Positions 19,135 to 27,588 of a stretch of 64,000 bases of DNA are shown here, piece by piece. The translations under genes and the position numbers were made by a program. Numbering within the stretch: position 1 is the first letter of the stretch; every line of letters starts with the position of its first letter. Location: positions 155,831-219,830 of the forward strand of contig JAGWBQ010000002.1 in NCBI GenBank assembly GCA_021295815.1, read 5' to 3'. Below the pieces are notes generated by a model that searched no databases, was not told the DNA's origin, and saw only the letters and a program-made list of their open reading frames with translations. The stretch comes from Gemmatimonadota bacterium. Its GTDB lineage: Bacteria > Gemmatimonadota > Gemmatimonadetes > Longimicrobiales > Gaopeijiaceae.

Positions 19135-20753
19135 ACGACTGGAAGCTCCCCGACGAACTCGAGGCTCTCGACCTGGAGCTCGACTCGATCCGCTACACGG
19201 AACGGGCATCGTTCGGTGCCGAACTTCGCCGGGAGCTCCAAGAAAAGTGGGAGTCCGAGTACTCGGAAGAGAAACCCGGTGCGGCGCGACGGCTGACGCT
19301 CGCCTTCGAACGCTTCTCGGCGAACCGACTCAGGCGCGAAGCTGCCCTTGCGACGTTGACCGTAGCTGCTACCGCTCTGGCATTCCTCTTTTTGATTCCC
19401 GGACCTCGGCAAGGCTTGCCGACCGACGTGCCGAAGGTCGCGGGCGGGATGATCGCGGACGTTCCGGGAGCTTACGCCGCCCTCCTCCACCTCGACTTCA
19501 CCGGACCCGACCGACGCGCTCTGCTCGTTGACGCCCTCAAGGTCGTCTATCCGAATACGGCCTTCGACGATCTGCGCTTGCTGGTCGAGGGATCGAAACC
19601 TCGGACCATGAGCCCTACCCGCTGGAACGCCTTCGCCGAGAGAGCCTTCCAAAGAGCCGCAGGCAGCTCTCCCGACAACGCGGCTCCACTCCTTGCTCTG
19701 GCGAGGATCCGGGCCGGACAGGGGATGCGCGATCAAGCCGCCGGACTGTTCGAGCAGGGCATCGCACGGGTGACCGAACATCCGTCCATGGCCTCACCGG
19801 AGCTCGTGGCTTCGCTTCTCGTGGAGAGGGGCGAGCTCTGGCTCGAGGGACAAGCCGCGGACGTCCTGCGAGGTTCCGTACCGACTTCGGCGATCAATCC
19901 CGACAGCTGTCCGGAGGTGACCTCGTCCGACGGATCCAGCCTCCGTGCTTCGACGCGACAGCTCGTAGCGTGGAACTACCTCTGTCCCGACGAGTTCGGC
20001 TTCCTGATCGCGAATTCGTTCGAGGCCGACAGCATCGGAGCGTTCGGGCGAACGACGACCCCCGACAGATTGAGCCACTCGCTCTTCGCCGTTGCGGCCG
20101 AGATCGACCCCGGGCACGCGGACGCCAACGTGAACTACCTCCTGCCGTTCACCGACGGACGCTGGCACGAGCTGCTCAGAGGCGCCGAGCGTTTTCGAGC
20201 TGCCTCCGCAGGTGCGCCGGAGGCCCATATCCTCTCGGGGCTCGCCTTGCAGAGACTCGGAAGAAGCGCCGAAGCCGCCCTCCACCTGCAGATCGCTCTC
20301 GATCTGCTACCTTATGCCAAGGCCCGAGCGATACGCGACGTGACCTCTCTGCTCACGGGCAGGGAACTCGTACTCTATCGCTCGCTGAACGGCTCCGAGA
20401 GGCAGGTCTGGGAGGAGGAATTCTGGGCCGGCCTCGACCCGGATCCGACCACCCCGGTGAACGAGCGCGAAGTGGAACACCTGGCTCGGGCCGGCCAAGC
20501 CTTGCTGCGCTTCGGTGATCTCACGTGCGATCCCGCCCAGGTCTGGGTCCGGTACGGCAGACCGTCCCTTATCCGTGTCGTCTCGGGGGACGGAGAGCAC
20601 GACACCGAATTCTGGGACATCGGCACCGGCACCGACGCCACGTTCGTGCGTCTCGACCCCCGCCTTCCACCCGTCCTCACGCTCGAGGGCCGGGCGTATC
20701 TGGACGACCTTTCGGACACCTTCCCGCATCGCGGCGTGATTACCGACGGTTGA
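19131..20753 (+). CDS. Membrane protein with cytoplasmic N-terminus, TPR-like region and degenerate GWxTD domain; candidate anti-sigma factor
   Basis: 540 residues. Residues 1-70 are charged and predicted cytoplasmic. One membrane segment lies at about 71-90 (ATLTVAATALAFLFL). The remainder is predicted periplasmic, with helical TPR-like repeats (for example EAHILSGLALQRLGRSAEAA). A GWxTD-like domain near 430-510 contains EEFWAGLDPDPTTPVNERE and VWVRYGRPSLI, but the signature itself reads GDLTCD. GWxTD domains are common in Bacteroidota, Acidobacteriota and Gemmatimonadota and have no settled function. The ATGA overlap with the ECF sigma gene and the single-pass topology fit an anti-sigma or sensor role, but no zinc H-x3-C-x2-C motif is present. 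The ATG at 19131 is preferred over the in-frame start at 19110. Confidence 0.75.
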   Translation: MNDWKLPDELEALDLELDSIRYTERASFGAELRRELQEKWESEYSEEKPGAARRLTLAFERFSANRLRREAALATLTVAATALAFLFLIPGPRQGLPTDVPKVAGGMIADVPGAYAALLHLDFTGPDRRALLVDALKVVYPNTAFDDLRLLVEGSKPRTMSPTRWNAFAERAFQRAAGSSPDNAAPLLALARIRAGQGMRDQAAGLFEQGIARVTEHPSMASPELVASLLVERGELWLEGQAADVLRGSVPTSAINPDSCPEVTSSDGSSLRASTRQLVAWNYLCPDEFGFLIANSFEADSIGAFGRTTTPDRLSHSLFAVAAEIDPGHADANVNYLLPFTDGRWHELLRGAERFRAASAGAPEAHILSGLALQRLGRSAEAALHLQIALDLLPYAKARAIRDVTSLLTGRELVLYRSLNGSERQVWEEEFWAGLDPDPTTPVNEREVEHLARAGQALLRFGDLTCDPAQVWVRYGRPSLIRVVSGDGEHDTEFWDIGTGTDATFVRLDPRLPPVLTLEGRAYLDDLSDTFPHRGVITDG

Positions 20754-20759
20754 CCGCCC

Positions 20760-22040
20760 GTGGACAACTTCCAGCAGTCTGAACCTCCGCCCGCGAAGCG
20801 GTCGATCGTCGATGTCCCGCGGAGAAAGCTGTTCGGCGCGCGAACGGTGGTACGCGCGGATCTCAACCTGCCGATGGTCGACGGCGAGATCACCGACGAC
20901 GCCAGGGCTCGGGCGGTCGTCCCCACGTTCCGGTACCTCGTCGGGAACGCTGCTCGCGTGTGCGTGCTTTCGCACTTCGGCAGGCCCGGAGGCAGGCCGG
21001 ATCCGGCACACTCCCTCGCCCCGGTCGCGAAGACCTTGGCTTCGCTGCTGGATCACCCCGTGCGCTTCGTCGAGGATTCGACACCTGCGGTCGCCCTCGC
21101 GCGGACCTCCGACCTGGCGCCGGGCGAGATCGCGCTCCTCGAGAACACCCGCTTCCACCCCGGAGAGACCGGAAACGATCACGAATTGGCCGACGGCTGG
21201 GCCGGTCTGGGCGAGATAATGGTCAACGACGCGTTCGGAGCCGCGCACAGGGCGCACGCGTCCACCTCCGGCCTGGCCCACGCGGTGCGCGCCCGGGGCG
21301 GGATCGCGGTCGCGGGAATGCTGATGACCCGAGAGCTGCTCTTCCTGGCGCACGCCCTCCACGATCCGATCCGCCCCTTCAACGCGTTCCTGGGCGGCGC
21401 CAAGATCGCCGGCAAGTTGACTCTCGTGGATCGTCTGCTCGGGAAGGTCGACGCTCTCATGATCGGCGGGGCGATCGCCAATACCTTCCTGGCCGCCTGC
21501 GGCCATGAGGTGGGGGCTTCCCTGGTCGATTCCGAGCGAATCGGCCTGGCGGCGGAGTTCCTGAAACGCGGCCGAGACCGGATCGAGCTCCCGGCGGACT
21601 GCGTGGTGACCGAGAGACTCGTCGCCGGCGCGCCGCACCGCGTGGTTCGTGCCAACGAGGTGGGGCCTCGCGATATGATCGTGGATATCGGGCCGGAGAC
21701 GGTCGCCCGTTTTCGGGAACGTGTGCGGGACTCTCGCACCGTCGTGATGAACGGCCCCTTCGGCGTCCTCGACCTGCCCGCGTACGCTCGCGGCACCGCT
21801 CAGGTGCTCGAAGAGATCGCGCGCTTGTGCGAGACGGACGGAATCGGCATTCTGGGTGGCGGAGATTCGGCTGCGGCGGCACGTATGGCGGGGCTGGTCG
21901 AGCGGCTGACCCATGTGTCGACGGGCGGTGGTGCGTCCCTGGCGCTTCTCGCCGGGGAAAATCTGCCCGGCGTCGACTGCCTGAACGATGTCCTGCAAGC
22001 CGCCGCCGAGCCGCCGGCCCGGGTCGGAGTCGGCGCATGA
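20760..22040 (+). CDS. pgk: Phosphoglycerate kinase
   Basis: Transfers phosphate from 1,3-bisphosphoglycerate to ADP in glycolysis. In 426 residues the two-domain enzyme shows RADLNLPMVDGEITDD, SHFGRPGGR, GGAKIAGKLTLVDRLLGKVD, the hinge-region NGPFGVLDLP, and the nucleotide loop GGGDSAAAA followed by STGGGASL. Compared with common Pgk proteins several conserved positions are changed (NLP for NVP, GAKIAGK for GAKVSDK), so it is somewhat divergent, but the catalytic framework is present. It starts with GTG and has no visible Shine-Dalgarno. The stop overlaps tpiA by 4 nt. Confidence 0.95.
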   Translation: MDNFQQSEPPPAKRSIVDVPRRKLFGARTVVRADLNLPMVDGEITDDARARAVVPTFRYLVGNAARVCVLSHFGRPGGRPDPAHSLAPVAKTLASLLDHPVRFVEDSTPAVALARTSDLAPGEIALLENTRFHPGETGNDHELADGWAGLGEIMVNDAFGAAHRAHASTSGLAHAVRARGGIAVAGMLMTRELLFLAHALHDPIRPFNAFLGGAKIAGKLTLVDRLLGKVDALMIGGAIANTFLAACGHEVGASLVDSERIGLAAEFLKRGRDRIELPADCVVTERLVAGAPHRVVRANEVGPRDMIVDIGPETVARFRERVRDSRTVVMNGPFGVLDLPAYARGTAQVLEEIARLCETDGIGILGGGDSAAAARMAGLVERLTHVSTGGGASLALLAGENLPGVDCLNDVLQAAAEPPARVGVGA

Positions 22041-22837
22041 GCGTGATCGCCGGAAACTGGAAGATGCATCACGCTCCGCGGGACGCGGAGGCGTTCTTCG
22101 ACGCCTTCGATATCGCCGAAACGGATCCGGACCACGAGATCGTCATCTTCCCGCCGACGGTCTCGCTCTGGGCGGCGCACCGAAGAACCCGCTCGAATCC
22201 CCGCATCCGCCTCGGCGCACAGAACGTGCACTGGCGGAGCTCGGGAGCCTACACGGGCGAGCTCTCGGCGTCCATGGCGGTTCGGGCGGGCGCCAGTCAC
22301 GTGCTCGTCGGCCACTCGGAGCGACGCGCCTTCTTCGGCGAGAGCGACGAAGAGGTGGCCAGGAAGACCGCCGCGGCTCTCCATGCCGGCGCGATCCCCG
22401 TGATCTGCTTGGGCGAGACCATCGAGGAAAAGCGATCCGGCATGGCGGTAGCGGTAGTAGGCAGGCAGCTCGGTGCGGTGCTCGGCACGCTGGCGGAAGG
22501 TTGTTCCGACGCTTCCTCCGACCTCGGAGGCGGCGCGCCCGGCCCCGCCAACGGAGCCGGGACCTTCCTGGTAGCGTACGAACCGGTCTGGGCCATCGGA
22601 ACGGGCGAGACCGCGACCCCCGAGGATGCCGAGCTGGCACATGCGGCGATCAGGGAACAACTGGCGGACGTGCTGGGCGCGGCGACGGCGACGCGCACGC
22701 CCATCCTCTACGGCGGTTCCGTAAAGCCGGACAACGCACGCGAGCTGTTGAGCGCCGCCGGTGTGGACGGCGTACTGGTGGGCGGCGCGAGTCTGAACCC
22801 CCACCACTTCGCCGCGATCGCCGGGGCGGCTCCATGA
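22037..22837 (+). CDS. tpiA: Triosephosphate isomerase
   Basis: Interconverts dihydroxyacetone phosphate and glyceraldehyde-3-phosphate. The 266-residue TIM barrel has the N-terminal GNWKMH, catalytic His in GHSERRAFFGE, catalytic Glu in AYEPVWAIGTG, and the phosphate loop LYGGSVKPDN. The ATG overlaps the pgk stop (ATGA). With gapA and pgk it completes a triose-phosphate block; secG follows after 245 nt. Confidence 0.97.
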   Translation: MSVIAGNWKMHHAPRDAEAFFDAFDIAETDPDHEIVIFPPTVSLWAAHRRTRSNPRIRLGAQNVHWRSSGAYTGELSASMAVRAGASHVLVGHSERRAFFGESDEEVARKTAAALHAGAIPVICLGETIEEKRSGMAVAVVGRQLGAVLGTLAEGCSDASSDLGGGAPGPANGAGTFLVAYEPVWAIGTGETATPEDAELAHAAIREQLADVLGAATATRTPILYGGSVKPDNARELLSAAGVDGVLVGGASLNPHHFAAIAGAAP

Positions 22838-23082
22838 GGCGGATTTCGGTTCGGGCCGGTTCGAGACCTGGCTGAGCACGGCCGGAGACGACCTTCCCGC
22901 AGCCGGAGGCGCGCCCCCCTCCAGATCCGATCACAAAAGGTAGGGCTCCGGTGATCCGGGTTGCCACCGAGCTCCATCGCCTCAAGCTCCACCACCTTGA
23001 CGGGAAGGCCCGCTCGGGTGAGCTTTCGGCCCGGGTGAGCCGCCACCCGCACCTCGACTCCGATGGATCCGACTCCAAGCAG

Positions 23083-23502
23083 ATGACCACCTTCCTCTAT
23101 CTTCTCCTTATTCTGGACGGGCTCTTCATGGCCATCGTCGTCCTCCTCCAAGCGGGGAAGGGCGGTGGTCTTGCCGCAGTGGGCGGTGGCGGCGGCACTG
23201 CCATGACCGAAGGCATCCTCGCCGGCAGGCAGGCCACGAGCTTGCTCACGCGGGCGACTTGGATCAGCGGCACGATCTTCCTTGCCTCCGCTCTGGCCCT
23301 CTCCATCATCTCGCAGCGGAACGCCGTGCCCACCTCCGTCATCCAGGTGCCGACTCCCAACGCGGCCCCGGTCCCGATCCTGAGCACCGTGGGCGAAGGA
23401 GACTCCGCCGTCGGAAATGACGGCGAGGGCGCACCGGGCGAGGGCGCGACCGGCCAAACAGGCGAGAGCGCGAGCGACTCCGGGAACGGAAACGACGGCT
23501 AG
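23083..23502 (+). CDS. secG: Protein-export membrane protein SecG
   Basis: A small inner-membrane subunit of the SecYEG translocon, 139 residues. Two membrane segments are visible (TTFLYLLLILDGLFMAIVVLLQ and a second near ISGTIFLASALALSII), with the Gly-rich cytoplasmic loop GGGLAAVGGGGGTAM between them. After residue 75 comes a long hydrophilic tail rich in Gly, Glu, Ser and Asn, which overlaps the start region of the next gene in another frame. The frame is open upstream to 22951, but the ATG at 23083 places the first membrane helix at the N-terminus as expected. tpiA-secG order is common in bacteria. Confidence 0.92.
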   Translation: MTTFLYLLLILDGLFMAIVVLLQAGKGGGLAAVGGGGGTAMTEGILAGRQATSLLTRATWISGTIFLASALALSIISQRNAVPTSVIQVPTPNAAPVPILSTVGEGDSAVGNDGEGAPGEGATGQTGESASDSGNGNDG

Positions 23503-24397
23503 AACGATTCCGGCAGCGGCTGAGGCCGCCACCCCCGACGAACTCCGTCGGATCTGCCTGGGTGCGGCCGTCTCCATCGGCGCGGACGTGTCGTCGACGA
23601 TGGCGATCGCCGACCTCGGTCGGTCCGAGGCCCGTCCCTCCGCCCCTATCCGGAGCTCGCACTTCGATGTGGCTGTCGCGGCGGCTCTCATGGGCGGAGG
23701 CAACCACCTGGTACACACCTCCCCGAGCGCAGGCGTTCTCCACCTCCACGGCCAGAGCCTGTCGTCCGTCTTCGGCCAGGCCTCCGACACCGGTCCGGTG
23801 ACGAGTCCGGCTCTGCTTCGGCGAACGGGCGGGTCCCCAAGCTGGATCGGGCCGACGCCGCAGGGACTCCACTCACCCGACGTTCCGGCCGGCATCGCTC
23901 TTCAGGTAGCTGCCGGCATAGCCTTCGCCATCCGTCGAACCGGCCGGCCCGGAGTGACTGCGGTCATCCAGCCCTCGAGCGTCACCGCGACGGGCGCCTG
24001 GCACGAAGGTTTGTCTTTCGCGGCGGCCACCGGTTCGCCCCTCGTGGTGATAGTCGCACCCGAGCTTCACACGGGCCGATCGGCCACGCCCGACCGCGCC
24101 CCCCCCGCGTGGCAGGCCGTCGCCGACTCCTACGGTACCTCGCTGGAGGAATCCGATCCCGAACTGCTCCCGGTTTTCGGCGCCACCCGCCGCGCCCTGC
24201 ACCGCGTAAGATCGGAAGGCCGTCCGCTCCTGTTGATTCCGAATCGCGACCCGCTCGCACCCGCCGAAGAGCTCGCCCGGCTCAGGACGGCTTGGGAAGG
24301 CGTCGGGATCGGGGCGGCGGGGCAACCGGACTGGCCCGCCATCGAGGGGGAAGCCCGGGACGTGGTCGGACGCGCCGCCGAAGCGGCCGGGGTCTAG
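23417..24397 (+). CDS. E1-alpha-like 2-oxoacid dehydrogenase subunit lacking the thiamine-diphosphate motif
   Basis: Related to the alpha subunit of heterotetrameric 2-oxoacid dehydrogenase E1. The fold is traceable: HLVHTSPSAGVLHLHGQSLS corresponds to the active-site entrance region, VPAGIALQVAAGIAFAIRR to the conserved helix, and TGAWHEGLSFAAATGSPLVV to the segment after the cofactor motif. However, the GDG of the GDG-x(n)-NN motif aligns with Pro186-Ser187-Ser188 (numbered from 23417), and the NN pair with Glu216-Leu217. Diphosphate and Mg binding would therefore be lost. The start is uncertain: ATG 23417 overlaps secG by 86 nt and gives an odd Ala/Arg-rich leader, while homology begins near residue 40. 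No stop or frameshift interrupts it. It directly precedes E1-beta. Confidence 0.75.
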   Translation: MTARAHRARARPAKQARARATPGTETTARTIPAAAEAATPDELRRICLGAAVSIGADVSSTMAIADLGRSEARPSAPIRSSHFDVAVAAALMGGGNHLVHTSPSAGVLHLHGQSLSSVFGQASDTGPVTSPALLRRTGGSPSWIGPTPQGLHSPDVPAGIALQVAAGIAFAIRRTGRPGVTAVIQPSSVTATGAWHEGLSFAAATGSPLVVIVAPELHTGRSATPDRAPPAWQAVADSYGTSLEESDPELLPVFGATRRALHRVRSEGRPLLLIPNRDPLAPAEELARLRTAWEGVGIGAAGQPDWPAIEGEARDVVGRAAEAAGV

Positions 24398-24399
24398 GC

Positions 24400-25422
24400 A
24401 TGACCGCAGGGACGCCCGATCACCTGACCCGCTCGGAGCGCGGCGAACCGGTCACGATGCTGGAAGCGATCTCCGAGGCGCTCTTCGAGGAGATGGTAGC
24501 GGACGATTCGGTCCTGCTCATGGGCGAAGACATCGGCGCATACGGAGGCGCCTTCAAGGTGACTCGCGGCTTCCTCGACCATTTCGGTCCTGATCGCGTG
24601 GTCGACGTTCCCATAGCCGAAGGCGGGTTTACGGGAGCCGCCGCCGGAGCGGCGCACGCGGGACTGCGCCCGGTGGTCGAGATGCAGTTCATGGACTTCG
24701 TCTCGCCGGCCTACGACGTTATCACCAACTACGTCGCCACCGCGGCGTATCGGGGAGCCGGCCGACTGCCGATGGTGATTCGCGGTCCGGTGGGAGGGGG
24801 GGGAAGGGGAGGGCCCTTCCACTCGCAGAACGTCGAGATGGCCTTCTTCCACACTCCGGGCCTCAAGATCGTCTACCCGAGCAACACCGCAGACGCCAAG
24901 GCTCTGCTCAAAGCCTCGATTCGGGACGACTCCCCCGTGATCTTCGAGGAACACAAGGGACTCTACCGGGCACCCGACTTGCGTGCGATTCTCCCGCACC
25001 CTCTGCCCGAGGTCGAGATCGGACGCGCGGCGACGGTCCGTCACGGAAGCGACCTCGCCGTCGTCACGTACGGCGCCATGGTGCACGAATCTCTCAAGGC
25101 CGCAAATCTGCTCGCCGAGGACGGCGCCGAGGCCCGGGTCGTCGACCTGCGCACCCTTCTGCCGCTCGACGACGAGGCCATCGCCGAGGCGGTGAAGGAC
25201 ACCGGACGCGTTCTCGTCGTGCACGAAGACACCCGGACGGGCGGGATCGCCGGCGAGATCGCGATGCGCATCAACGAACTGGCCTTCGAATGGCTCGACG
25301 CGCCCATCGTGCGCGTAACCGCGATCGACGCACCGGTCCCCTACGCGGGAAGGCTGGAAGACGAATTCTTACCGGGAAGCGCGGATATCCTCACGGCGCT
25401 CCGTTATCTTGCGGAGTATTGA
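24400..25422 (+). CDS. 2-oxoacid dehydrogenase E1 component, beta subunit
   Basis: The 340-residue transketolase-type beta subunit of a pyruvate or branched-chain 2-oxoacid dehydrogenase. It has MGEDIGAYGGAFKVTRG, the cofactor-contacting glutamate in IAEGGFTGAAAG, the active-site histidine in GPFHSQN, and the C-terminal transketolase domain with VVTYGAMVHESL and VHEDTRTGGIAGEIA. It looks catalytically competent, unlike the alpha-like gene it follows by two bases. Substrate preference cannot be decided from the sequence. E2 follows after 87 nt with its own Shine-Dalgarno. Confidence 0.94.
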   Translation: MTAGTPDHLTRSERGEPVTMLEAISEALFEEMVADDSVLLMGEDIGAYGGAFKVTRGFLDHFGPDRVVDVPIAEGGFTGAAAGAAHAGLRPVVEMQFMDFVSPAYDVITNYVATAAYRGAGRLPMVIRGPVGGGGRGGPFHSQNVEMAFFHTPGLKIVYPSNTADAKALLKASIRDDSPVIFEEHKGLYRAPDLRAILPHPLPEVEIGRAATVRHGSDLAVVTYGAMVHESLKAANLLAEDGAEARVVDLRTLLPLDDEAIAEAVKDTGRVLVVHEDTRTGGIAGEIAMRINELAFEWLDAPIVRVTAIDAPVPYAGRLEDEFLPGSADILTALRYLAEY

Positions 25423-25509
25423 ACCGAGGCCTCCCCGGGGGGTAGTCCGGCTCACCGCAGCGGTTCGGGCCCCCCTCGACCCACCTCAGAACAGCAGGAG
25501 TAAGAAGCA

Positions 25510-26865
25510 GTGGCGCGCATAGACGTACCCATGCCCCAGATGGGCGAGTCCATCGCCGAGGGCACCGTGTCCAAGTGGCTCAAGGCCGTCGGCGACCGGG
25601 TCGAGCGGGACGAACCGATCCTCGAGATCTCCACCGACAAGGTGGACGCCGAGATCCCGGCTCCTTCAGGAGGCTGGCTCATCGAAGTCGTGGTGAGCGA
25701 GAGCGAAACGGTCGAGGTGGGCACCACCGTGGCGATCATCGACACCGAGGCTCCGTCTGCGGGGTCCGGCGACGAGACCGCCGCATCGCCCACCCTCTCC
25801 GCAGCAGAGGACAACGGCGCGCCCCAGGCGGGAGCCGCCGCCCGACCCGACACCGCAGCACCGGACCGGGAGAGCGGAGACGGCGCCAGCTCTCTCGACG
25901 AGCGCTTGCGGACCCGTTCGACACCGGTCGTCCGCAAGATCGCGGCCGAGCACGACGTGAACGTCGCGGACGTGGAGGGCACCGGGCACATGGGCCGGGT
26001 CACTAAGAAGGATATCCTGGCCCACATCGAGACTGCGGCATCGGCGCCCTCGCCCCCGGCGACCCCACGTCGGACCCGATCCGCACCGACCGACGCGGCG
26101 CCCTCCGATCTCTGGGAGCGCTTCCACCGCGAGGTCGAGCACCCGCGCTACCCGGTCCGTTCGAGCGACCGCGTGGAGGCGATGGACAAGATTCGACGTC
26201 TCACGGCCGAACACATGGTGGTCGCCAAACGCGTCGCGCCGCACGTGCACTCGTTCATAGAGATCGACTTCAGCGCCATCGACCGGGTGCGCAAGGCGCG
26301 CAAAGCCGCATGGGCCGAGCGCGGAGCCAAGGTCAGCTACACGGCCTTCGTCGCGTGGGCGGTCGCCCGGCTTCTTCGCGACTTCCCCACGGTGAATTCG
26401 GCCGTTTCAGGCAACGAAGTCATCTTCCGCGGCAACGTCAACCTCGGCATGGCCGTGGACCTCAACCCCGGATTGATCGTCCCCGTCGTCCACGACGCCG
26501 ACGACCTCAGCCTCGCCGGCATCGGGCGCAGGATGGTCGATCTCGCCGAGCGCGCGCGCGGGAGGACTCTCCTACCTTCGGAGATTCAGGGAGCCACCTT
26601 CACCATCACCAACCCCGGAGTCCTGGGCACGCTGGCGGGGCTCCCCGTGATACCGAAGGGCACCTCGGCGATTCTGGGCACCGGGGCCATCGAGAAGCGG
26701 GTCGTGGCGGTCGAGGACCCGGTGAGCGGAACCGACTCGATCGTCGTCCGCAAGCGCTCGATCTTCACCTTGGGCTATGACCACCGCATAGTGGACGGAG
26801 CCGATTCGGCCCGTTTCCTCTCGGCCCTCAAGGCCATGCTCGAGTCCTTCCCGGAAGACGTCTGA
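25510..26865 (+). CDS. Dihydrolipoamide acyltransferase (E2) of a 2-oxoacid dehydrogenase complex
   Basis: The core acyltransferase of the complex, 451 residues. One lipoyl domain spans residues 1-78, with the lipoylated lysine in EISTDKVDAEIPAP. An Ala/Ser-rich linker follows, then a peripheral-subunit-binding domain (about 138-178; TPVVRKIAAEHDVNVADVEG), and a catalytic domain ending in DHRIVDGADSARF with the catalytic histidine and aspartate. The GTG start has AGGAG upstream. An E3 dihydrolipoamide dehydrogenase gene is not in this window. lipB, which makes the lipoyl attachment possible, follows after 43 nt. Confidence 0.95.
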   Translation: MARIDVPMPQMGESIAEGTVSKWLKAVGDRVERDEPILEISTDKVDAEIPAPSGGWLIEVVVSESETVEVGTTVAIIDTEAPSAGSGDETAASPTLSAAEDNGAPQAGAAARPDTAAPDRESGDGASSLDERLRTRSTPVVRKIAAEHDVNVADVEGTGHMGRVTKKDILAHIETAASAPSPPATPRRTRSAPTDAAPSDLWERFHREVEHPRYPVRSSDRVEAMDKIRRLTAEHMVVAKRVAPHVHSFIEIDFSAIDRVRKARKAAWAERGAKVSYTAFVAWAVARLLRDFPTVNSAVSGNEVIFRGNVNLGMAVDLNPGLIVPVVHDADDLSLAGIGRRMVDLAERARGRTLLPSEIQGATFTITNPGVLGTLAGLPVIPKGTSAILGTGAIEKRVVAVEDPVSGTDSIVVRKRSIFTLGYDHRIVDGADSARFLSALKAMLESFPEDV

Positions 26866-26908
26866 GCTGACGGAACGGCCTCCGCGTCCGCCCCTCCGCA
26901 CCCGGCGT

Positions 26909-27538
26909 TTGGGGGCGGTACCCTATCCCGAAGCCGTCGTTCTCCAGGAGGAGCTGGTGGCCCGGAGGCGGGCAGGCGAGATCGCCGACACCCTCCTGCT
27001 TCTCGAGCACCCGCACGTAATCACACTCGGTTCGGGCGGGAATCCCGCGCATGTCCTCCTGGACGAAGGCGAGCGAAAGCGGCGTCGCATCGATCTCTAC
27101 CGAGCATCCCGCGGGGGAGACGTGACTTACCACGGACCGGGGCAGCTCGTCGCCTACCCCATTCTCGACCTCAAGCCCGACCGCAAGGACCTGCACCGCT
27201 ACCTCAGGGACCTGGAGGAGGCGCTGGTGCGCACGGCGGCCGCGTTCGGCGTGAACGCCCACGTCCGTCCCGGGCTGACGGGGGTCTGGACCGGGCGAGG
27301 GAAGCTCGCGGCCATCGGGGTGCGGGTTTCCTCGGGATGGATCACCTCGCACGGCGTCGCCCTCAACGTGTCGACCGACGCCTCCTACTTCGGCGCCATC
27401 ATCCCTTGCGGGATCCCCGACGCCGTAGCGGTTTCGCTCGAGACGGAGCTAGGTCGCGAGGTCACCATGGAGAGCGTCCAGATCGCGTTCGCCGAGGAAT
27501 TCGCGGCGGTCTTCGGTCGCCGACTTCGGTGGACGTAA
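26909..27538 (+). CDS. lipB: Lipoyl(octanoyl) transferase
   Basis: Moves octanoyl from acyl carrier protein to lipoyl-domain lysines, the first step in making lipoate cofactors. The 209-residue product has [11 protein letters not shown], the signature [18 protein letters not shown], the catalytic Lys/Cys pair region [19 protein letters not shown], and IIPCGIPD with the cysteine. The start is unclear: TTG 26909 is the nearest common start, while a CTG at 26867 would add 14 residues and give a fuller N-terminus. lipA is not in this window. The placement next to an E2 gene fits its function. Confidence 0.94.
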   Translation: MGAVPYPEAVVLQEELVARRRAGEIADTLLLLEHPHVITLGSGGNPAHVLLDEGERKRRRIDLYRASRGGDVTYHGPGQLVAYPILDLKPDRKDLHRYLRDLEEALVRTAAAFGVNAHVRPGLTGVWTGRGKLAAIGVRVSSGWITSHGVALNVSTDASYFGAIIPCGIPDAVAVSLETELGREVTMESVQIAFAEEFAAVFGRRLRWT

Positions 27539-27588
27539 TCCCGGTACGGGTCGCGCAGTCTGTTGCGCGTGGCCGGAAGATTTGTCGA

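Noticed and set aside
22951..23082. 44-residue N-terminal extension of SecG, and a possible tRNA in the tpiA-secG gap
   Set aside because: SecG proteins begin at the first membrane helix; no cloverleaf or T-loop with matching stems could be built from the gap.
25423..25509. CCCCGGGG palindrome after E1-beta as a terminator
   Set aside because: It lacks a T-tract and a distinct loop, and E2 belongs to the same functional operon.
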